A DNA stretch of 64,000 nt from contig NC_080701.1 in NCBI RefSeq assembly GCF_030445035.2, positions 20,304,798-20,368,797 of the forward strand, written 5' to 3'. Under the pieces are notes generated by a model that was not told the origin of the DNA, did not search any database, and saw only the letters and a program-made list of their open reading frames with translations. The translations under genes were made by a program, and so were the position numbers. Each line of letters starts with the position of its first letter. Positions within the stretch are counted from its first letter, which is position 1. Below, in pieces: positions 57,945 through 64,000 of this stretch. This DNA comes from Dasypus novemcinctus. Lineage: Eukaryota > Chordata > Mammalia > Cingulata > Dasypodidae.

Positions 57945-58060
57945 CGCAACTGTCAGGCGGGTGATTAATGACCAACAGGTTTGGAATCGCCTTTATTGCC
58001 AGATCAGTATTGTTGTCCGTGACAGCTAATGAGGTTGGACAGGCTTCTCCACACTGAGCT
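57945..58060 (+). promoter_or_regulatory. Candidate TALE-HOX enhancer module, copy B
   Basis: CTGTCAG (57949-57955), TGATTAATGAC (57961-57971), GCCTTTATTGCCA, ATTGTT and TGACAGCTAATGAGG (58019-58033). Collinear with copy A at 50757-50848. Confidence 0.5.
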
Positions 58061-58559
58061 TTACGGGCCCGCGCCCTCCCCTGCAGAGCTCACCAGCCCT
58101 GCCAGCTTTTGTGCGCAGGAATGTTCGAGCCCCACCCCACCCCCTTCATTCCTCCAGTGCCACCTCCCCCCAACTCCTCCAACCACCACCTCACTCGAAA
58201 CCTTGCCCCGTCCACGAAGGAAGGGGGTGGCAGGGGTTTCGGGCCTCCAGCCTGCTCAGGACCTGGCTGTTACTCCTGTGGGCCCAAACCCCGCTCCCCA
58301 CCGCCATGGGGCTTGAGCATTGGGCTTGGGGGAGCACACGAAAGGCCAGGAAGGACAAAGGCGAGCGTGACAGCCCTGGGGTTTCAGAGGAAGGGAGGAA
58401 GCTTCTGAACGTTCACGCTGCAGAGTCTGACCAGTCCTCCACACACCCCTCCAGAATCAGCGGGAGAACCGGGAGAACCGAAGCCGGAGGGGGAGTTTAA
58501 CTTGCCAACTGTGCTGAGAGGGTGAGGATCGAAGAGGGAGGGAGTAAGGAAAGGAAGTT

Positions 58560-59125
58560 TAATAACTATTAATAATACTTTTCAACCAACCACCTTAAGC
58601 CTTGATACACAAAGCCAGATTTCAGGGCAGAAATCAACCTGGTCCTAGGTTTAAGGGTAAGGAAATACTGGCTTTGTTTTCTGCTCTCTTACAAATAATA
58701 TTTACCTTTGTTCTAGTTCACATCTTGATACGGTTAAGCACGTGTTTGCCTGTGGTTTAATATTTGAAGGACTTGGAGCAATGTAATAAGCAAACTGTTC
58801 AAAAGGCCCAGAAAGACCCCCTCAGCTTAAAAAATCTATTACTTTTCAATGTGATATAAATGTATTTTGCTTCTGCTCAGAGCAATTTTCTAGTTTACTC
58901 TTATTAAACTAGGAGACGGCTTAGCAGAGTTCTTGATTTATGAAACACATACTAGATTCATTAAAACCTTAAAAGATTTAATACATTTTATCAGGACATT
59001 AAATCTGTGCAGGCTTTTTAAATCAAATACCTGCCATATTTCATCCCCCACACCCTGCACTCTTATTTGAGAACACTAAAATGTGGCCTGACAAACATTA
59101 TGGGTATTTCAGGTCTGATTTCTAA
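58560..59125. promoter_or_regulatory. Candidate conserved non-coding region, AT-rich
   Basis: Repeat-free and AT-rich, with TGATTTATGAAA (58933), TTATTAAACTAGG and many TAAT cores. Conservation not tested. Confidence 0.3.
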
Positions 59126-59567
59126 GTGGCATTAAAGTCCTCCCCTCTAAGATTTACAGCCGGGCCTCTCCCCATGTCTGATCTTCTGAAGAAAAAGTGA
59201 TTCCCGTCTTTGGAATTCGGTTCCACAGAATGAGCTGATATCTACACTGCAAACACATACACAGATGTCTCCACCCATAGCCAGTGGTTTTTATCCTCAC
59301 AGTTTCTCTCAGATCCCAGTGCCCTTTTCTCCACTTAGCAACACCCCCCTCTTCTCCACTCCCCCCACCCCAACCCCTGCATCTTCCATCTTCCTTCAGA
59401 ACTCCCCTTGGGCTCTGTGTCCAGGAATCCACACTCCTAGGATCTCCCTCCATTCTCTACTCCCCTGACTTTCTTAGCTCACAGAGAACGGCAAAACGAT
59501 ACACCATCTGTCATATTTTGGGAACTCTGGAAAAGCTTGCTTCTTGATCTTAAATCCCCCCCTTTTT

Positions 59568-59732
59568 TAGTGGTTCTTAGCTAAGAGCTACTTTCCCCTC
59601 CTACAGGCATTCATCAATGTCTGGAGACATTTTTGGTTGGCTAAACATCCTACAATGCACACGACAGCCTACACAAAGAAAAGGATCATTCAGTATAAAA
59701 TGTCAGTGTTGAGAAACCCTGCCCAGGACGTG
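59568..59732 (+). repeat. MER20-type DNA-transposon relic
   Basis: GTGGTTCTTAGC, 'gtctggagacatttttggttg', 'aacatcctacaatgcacac' and 'gttgagaaaccctg' are the MER20 text. Confidence 0.8.
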
Positions 59733-59859
59733 CCCAGATTCAAGTGGTCTCTCCCACTTTTCTATGCTTTTATCACTTCCGATTGTCACTTATAGCTAGT
59801 TTAAATTTTTATTGAATTGAACTAAATGTCTTTCCTGACACATTGGCACTTTCCAAAGC

Positions 59860-60040
59860 CACAAATACAGGAGAAAAAACACTGGATTTACAATCAGAGG
59901 ATCTGACAACGACCTTGGGTATGTGTCCTGACCCTCTAATCTCTAAATCCTTTTCTGTAAAGTAAGGTTATGATGATAGCACTCTCATGGATTAGTATAA
60001 GAATCAAATGAGTTAATGTCCCCGAAAACACTTTTTACTA
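59860..60040 (+). repeat. MIR-type SINE relic
   Basis: 'tctctaaatccttttctg', 'gaatcaaatgagttaatg' and 'actttttactaaataaag' fit a diverged MIR. Confidence 0.45.
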
Positions 60041-61430
60041 AATAAAGTGCCTACTATGTGCTGGGAATTACGTTATATCTAGACAAGGGGGAATAGGCAC
60101 AAAGATGAATAAGACTTTGCTTCTGCCCTTGAGGAGCTTACAGTCTTGTGAGAATACTGACATATATCTAAAATATATCAGTACATTATAGTGAGTGCTA
60201 TGTAAGAATGCTCAGAGTGCTGTAGAAACACAGAAAAGGAGCATTTAGAAGGATCTTGAAAGATGAGTAAAAGAGTAAGTCCAGCAAAAGGCAAAAAAAA
60301 AAAAAGAGAGAGAGAGAGAAAATAGGAAATAGTATCATAAAAACTAGAGGTATAGGTCAGGGATCATTGTATTACAGATCTTAAATGTCAAGCTAGGAGA
60401 TTTGGGCTTCTCTATCTTCTCTATTATTGTGTTTTTAAGAAAAAGTACACAGTCCAAGATCATATGGCGTATAGATGATTAATTGATCGAGGATGAAGGA
60501 TAGCTAATATTAGATTATTAAAATAACCCAAGTGAGAAATGATAAAGTCCTAAACTAGGACAACGTATAAAGAGGGTACAGAGTCAAAGAATCATTAGAA
60601 CTTCATGACTAAATGGATGTGGCAAATTAAGATAGACCCTGATTGTCTTAGATGGTTGAGGAAATGGTGATACCTTTAATGGGAGGAATAGGTCTGAGAT
60701 GAACTACAAATTCAGTTTTAGACTTGATTGGTTTGTCCCCATCCAACATCCACAGAGATGATATTCTAGTCTATAGTTCATAGCTACAGATATGGATGTG
60801 CGAGAATCAACAGCAACTACATAATTATAATATTGAGAACACAGGAGACCTTCCAGAAAGAGACCGCAGAGAAAGAAAATCAGTGGATAAATGCATTCTC
60901 TGAGGAACAGTTACAGAGAAGCTCATGATAGACACTACGAAGAAACATTCAGAGAAGAAGAAGGAAATCAGGAGGGATAGGGTCACTCACAGAGGCCAAG
61001 TGAGTTTTAAATATTTGGGGTCAACAGTACCAAGTGCCTCAGAGAAAGGAACTGAAGATACGGCCTGAAGACACGGGAATGGAAAATGAAGACGTAAAGA
61101 TAGCAACTCTAGGCTTCTTTTCCAAGAAACTCTGCTCAAAAGGAATGATAAACTAGAGAGAGAACTAAAGAACTAGAGGCTTACACAGGATCTGTGGAGG
61201 GGCTTTAAGAAAAAGAGAGAGAAAAGAGGGCTTGCACAAGATGGTAGACTTGGGCTAAAAAACTGACAAAGAGAAGTTAAAGACAGAGGCGGTAACTTGG
61301 AGGGTCTAGGTTCCTCAGGAGAAAGGAGTGAGATTAGCATTTCAGTTGGAAAAAGGCTGGCTTAGAATGTAGCAAGGGTTAAGTTATCCTCCGAGGCTGA
61401 CGTTCCAACTACATAAGGTATCTCATCTAC
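60040..61430 (-). repeat. Long L2 relic (minus strand)
   Basis: 60040-60290 carries the reversed L2 end ('gtgcctactatgtgctggg', 'gaggagcttacagtc'). 60340-61430 continues as text that resembles reversed L2 interior ('ggcttctctatc...', 'gacttgattggtttg', 'cagagaaaggaactg'). The outer limit is uncertain. Confidence 0.5.
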
Positions 61431-61861
61431 AGCAAAAAGGACTTTATCAATGACACAGAATGATTTACAGATAAAAATATGCAGATAAAATTCCATATAA
61501 TTTTTTATTATTTAATGTACTTACTGTTATCATGGATTCAGGGTGGGAGAGTTGGAGAAGGGATTGTCAAGGGACAGGCCGTCCCAGGCAAAACAGGCTA
61601 ACCCAAACTTCAACTGCCAGGCCTCTTGGGACAGTTTCCCAGGTAACAGGCTGCTCTTTCTCAGCACCCCCCAAATGAACTATGAGCCTTGGACATGCCT
61701 TCTCTGGAGACCTCCTATCCTTGGCCTCTGTTTTTTAATGAGTACAATAAATAGGCTGGATTAAAATCACAGGAAACAACCTAAATGCCCATCAGCAGGT
61801 CAATGGATAAAAAGATTGCATAGCCATACAAGAGAATATTACTCACAGTAAAAATAAATGA

Positions 61862-62315
61862 GGGGAAATGGATATGGCTTGGATGACTGGGCTCCTGCCT
61901 ATCACATGGGAGATAGCTGGTACAGATCCTGGTGCTGCCTAAAGAAGACAGCGAGGTAGCGAGCTGGCATGACGGGCAGGAGCAGCAAGCTGACACAAGA
62001 GACACAAGAAGAAAAAAACATAATGGGAGACACAATAAAGCAGGGAGCAGAGGCTCCCGGTGCCTCCTAAAAAAGACAGCGAGCTGACGCAACAAGATGA
62101 CACAACAAGAGATATGGGGAGGAAAAATAGAATAAGAGAGACAGCAAAGCAGGGGGCGGAGGTGGCTAAAGTGATGAGACACCTCCCTCCCACATGGGAG
62201 GTCCTGGGTTCAGCTGCCAGTGCCTTCTAATGAAACAAGGAAGATGAACAGACACAGTAAGTGAAAAAACAACAAGGTGGGGGAGAAATAAATAAATGAA
62301 ATAAACATTAAAAAA
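61862..62315 (+). mobile_element. Composite DAS-type SINE
   Basis: A diverged head ('gaaatggatatggcttgg'), a partly deleted middle unit, a second head near 62150 with a B-box-like GGTTCAGCTGC, and an A-rich tail. Confidence 0.75.
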
Positions 62316-62325
62316 GAAAAAATGA

Positions 62326-62441
62326 GGGAGCGGAGATGGCTCAAGCACTTGAGCACCTGCTTCCCACTTGGGAGGTCCCAGATTCAGCCTCCAGTGCCTC
62401 CTAAAAACAAAAACAAACAACAAGCAAATAAACGAAAAAAC
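62326..62441 (+). mobile_element. Short DAS-type SINE
   Basis: GGAGCGGAGATGGCTCAAG head, B-box-like part near 62381, A/C-rich tail. Confidence 0.8.
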
Positions 62442-62448
62442 CAACTCA

Positions 62449-62545
62449 GGGGAGCCAATGTGGCTCAGTGGAGAACACCGGCTTTCCACGTACAAGATCC
62501 CTCCTGGTTCAATCCCCAACCCCAGTATCTTTAAAGAAAAAAAGA
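62449..62545 (+). mobile_element. Short DAS-type SINE
   Basis: GGGGAGCCAATGTGGCTCAG head, B box GGTTCAATCCC near 62507, A-rich end. Confidence 0.8.
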
Positions 62546-62586
62546 ACTGTTGATAAACTCAACAACATGGATATGGATGAATCTTT

Positions 62587-62954
62587 TTTTTTTTTAAGAT
62601 TTATTTATTTATTCAATTCCACCCCCCCACACAGTTGTCTGCTCTCCGTGTCTCTCCGCTGAGTCTTGTTTCTTTGACCGCTTCTGTTGTCGTCAGCGGC
62701 ATGGGAAGTGTGGGCGGCGCCATTCCTGGGCAGGCTGCACTTTCTTTCGAGCTGGGCGGCTTTCCTCACAGGCGCACTCCTTGCACGTGGGGCTCCCCTG
62801 CACGGGGGACACCGCAGCGTGGCACAGCACTCCTTGTGCGCATCAGCACTGCGCATGGGCCAGCTCCACACGGGTCAAGGAGGCCCGGGGTTTGAACCGC
62901 GGACCTCCCATGTGGTAGACGGACGCCCTAACCACTGGGCCAAGTCTGTTTCCC
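62587..62954 (-). mobile_element. Full-length DAS-type SINE (minus strand)
   Basis: T-run, reversed body, then the reversed B box GGTTTGAACC near 62890 and the reversed head. TGGATGAATCTT flanks it exactly at 62574-62585 and 62955-62966. Confidence 0.92.
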
Positions 62955-63295
62955 TGGATGAATCTTAAAACAATTATTCTGGGTGAAGAAAAGTCAGACA
63001 AAAAAGAGTATATACTGTATGATTCAATTTACATAAAATTCTACAAAATGCAAACGAATCTATCCTGACGGAAAGCACACTGGCAGTTTCTTTGGAATGG
63101 GAGGGGATGCCACATCAAGGGGGCAGCAGGAGAGATTACAAAGGAAGGTGAGGGAATTTGGGGGTGTAATAGATATGTTATCTTCGCTGTAGTGATGGTT
63201 TCATAGGTATATTCACTATGCCAAAACATCAAATTGTATACTTTCTATGCAGTTTATTGTAGGTCAATTATCCCTCAATAAAGGTATAAAATTTA

Positions 63296-63960
63296 ATCAC
63301 AAAATGTTCTGTAGGTGGCTTCCAACTCCATTTTTTTCATGATTCCTCTTTGATCCTTCACCCATCTCCCCTGAAGAAACAGCATTAGCCTCAAGCACAT
63401 ATCCTTTCATTCTTGGAAGGCACCTATCTTGGTTTTCCCAACTGAAAGAAAAAGGAAAAGTTCTAAGTAACTCTCTTAATAATTAAAAATATAATTCTTC
63501 ACTCCTCTTCCCCAAGCTCACCAAAATCTTTCTGGGATCAAACGTCCTGAAAATGACCTCTATCCTTTGACCGAAGGTCTAAAAAAGAAAAAGAGGAAAA
63601 ATCAAAATCAAGTAAACAGAAACTCTGCTCCAGCAACTTCCACTCTTGTGAGATAAAAAACCGAAGCCAAAAATTTTATAAGTTGCCTTATTACTTCGGA
63701 GTTAACCTGGTTGTTAACATAAAGGCCTTTGTCCATGAAAGAGGGGATTTCTTCTCTCTTTGGAGTGGCACTCTCACTAACCATTAGCTAGATAAGAGGA
63801 CCAAACAAACAGCAATCCAGAGATACAGTGATGTGGATTGCTGGGGTGAGGTGCTTTTTACCCTGCTTCAACCTACAACTGCAAAATGATCTGGCCCAAT
63901 TTAAAGTTTTACAGTTTTTGACCACTGATTTACATTCCTGAAAGATTACATGTGAAATAA
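63296..63960. other. AT-rich intergenic DNA, nothing recognised
   Basis: No gene or named repeat. Confidence 0.35.
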
Positions 63961-63961
63961 A

Positions 63962-63993
63962 TGCGGGTATGTGTGCGTGTGTGTGTGTGTGTT
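63962..63993 (+). repeat. (TG)n microsatellite
   Basis: GTATGTGTGCGTGTGTGTGT and further TG steps near the window end. Confidence 0.9.
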
Positions 63994-64000
63994 AAGCTGA

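Larger units (their letters stand above)
61763..63295 (+). mobile_element. Old L1 3' end carrying four nested SINEs
   Basis: 61763-61860 ('aacctaaatgcccatcagcag'), 62550-62586 ('caacatggatatggatg') and 62967-63295 ('cagttttattgt...aataaaggtataaaa') are parts of one L1 3' end, in order. It is dead. Confidence 0.75.

Noticed and set aside
38620-64000. Search for a second cellular gene (for example ERLIN2, the human neighbour) in the 3' flank
   Set aside because: No exon-like conserved frame or domain was found; such a gene would lie beyond the window.
1-64000. CRISPR arrays, bacterial operons, riboswitches
   Set aside because: The sequence is mammalian nuclear DNA; no direct-repeat/spacer array or such elements were seen.

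Overview
The window is nuclear DNA of a placental mammal, almost certainly an armadillo (Xenarthra, Dasypus-like). The case rests on many tRNA-derived SINEs of the armadillo DAS type, a near-intact mammalian L1 with a very GC-rich 5' UTR, and older mammalian repeats (MIR, L2, MER5, MER20, MaLR-type LTRs). The species call is inference from these repeats; no identity search was possible.

Only one cellular protein-coding gene can be supported: ZNF703 (NET/NocA family, nlz1 orthologue), on the + strand, two coding exons (33463-33696 and 34589-36097, 580 aa), inside a large CpG island, with its polyadenylation signal at 37431. It encodes a nuclear transcriptional co-repressor with an N-terminal Sp-type motif, an FKPY Groucho/TLE motif and one atypical C2H2 finger.

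Layout. 0.4-3.1 kb: old L1 3' half with nested SINEs and a MaLR-type LTR. 4.2-13.3 kb: one full-length L1 (about 9.1 kb) bounded by an exact 15-bp target-site duplication; ORF2 is open (1272 aa, all catalytic residues checked are present) but ORF1 has a premature stop. 13.3-32 kb: gene-free 5' flank with DAS SINEs, MIR/L2 relics, a probable LTR, two tandem duplications and several AT-rich stretches that look like conserved non-coding elements. 32-38.6 kb: CpG island and ZNF703. 38.6-64 kb: gene-free 3' flank with MIR, L2, MER5, MER20, MaLR and L1 remnants, a SINE cluster at 61.9-63 kb and a (TG)n tract at the end.

Most interesting non-genic signal: the ZNF703 3' flank holds repeated copies of one composite motif, CTGTCAG followed within 2-5 bp by TGATTAATGA, at 40.96, 50.76 and 57.95 kb, all on the + strand. 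The last two are similar over about 92 bp. The motif combines a MEIS/PREP-type half (CTGTCA) with a PBX-HOX-type half (TGATTAAT). This suggests a duplicated TALE-HOX enhancer module for ZNF703; the function is inference.
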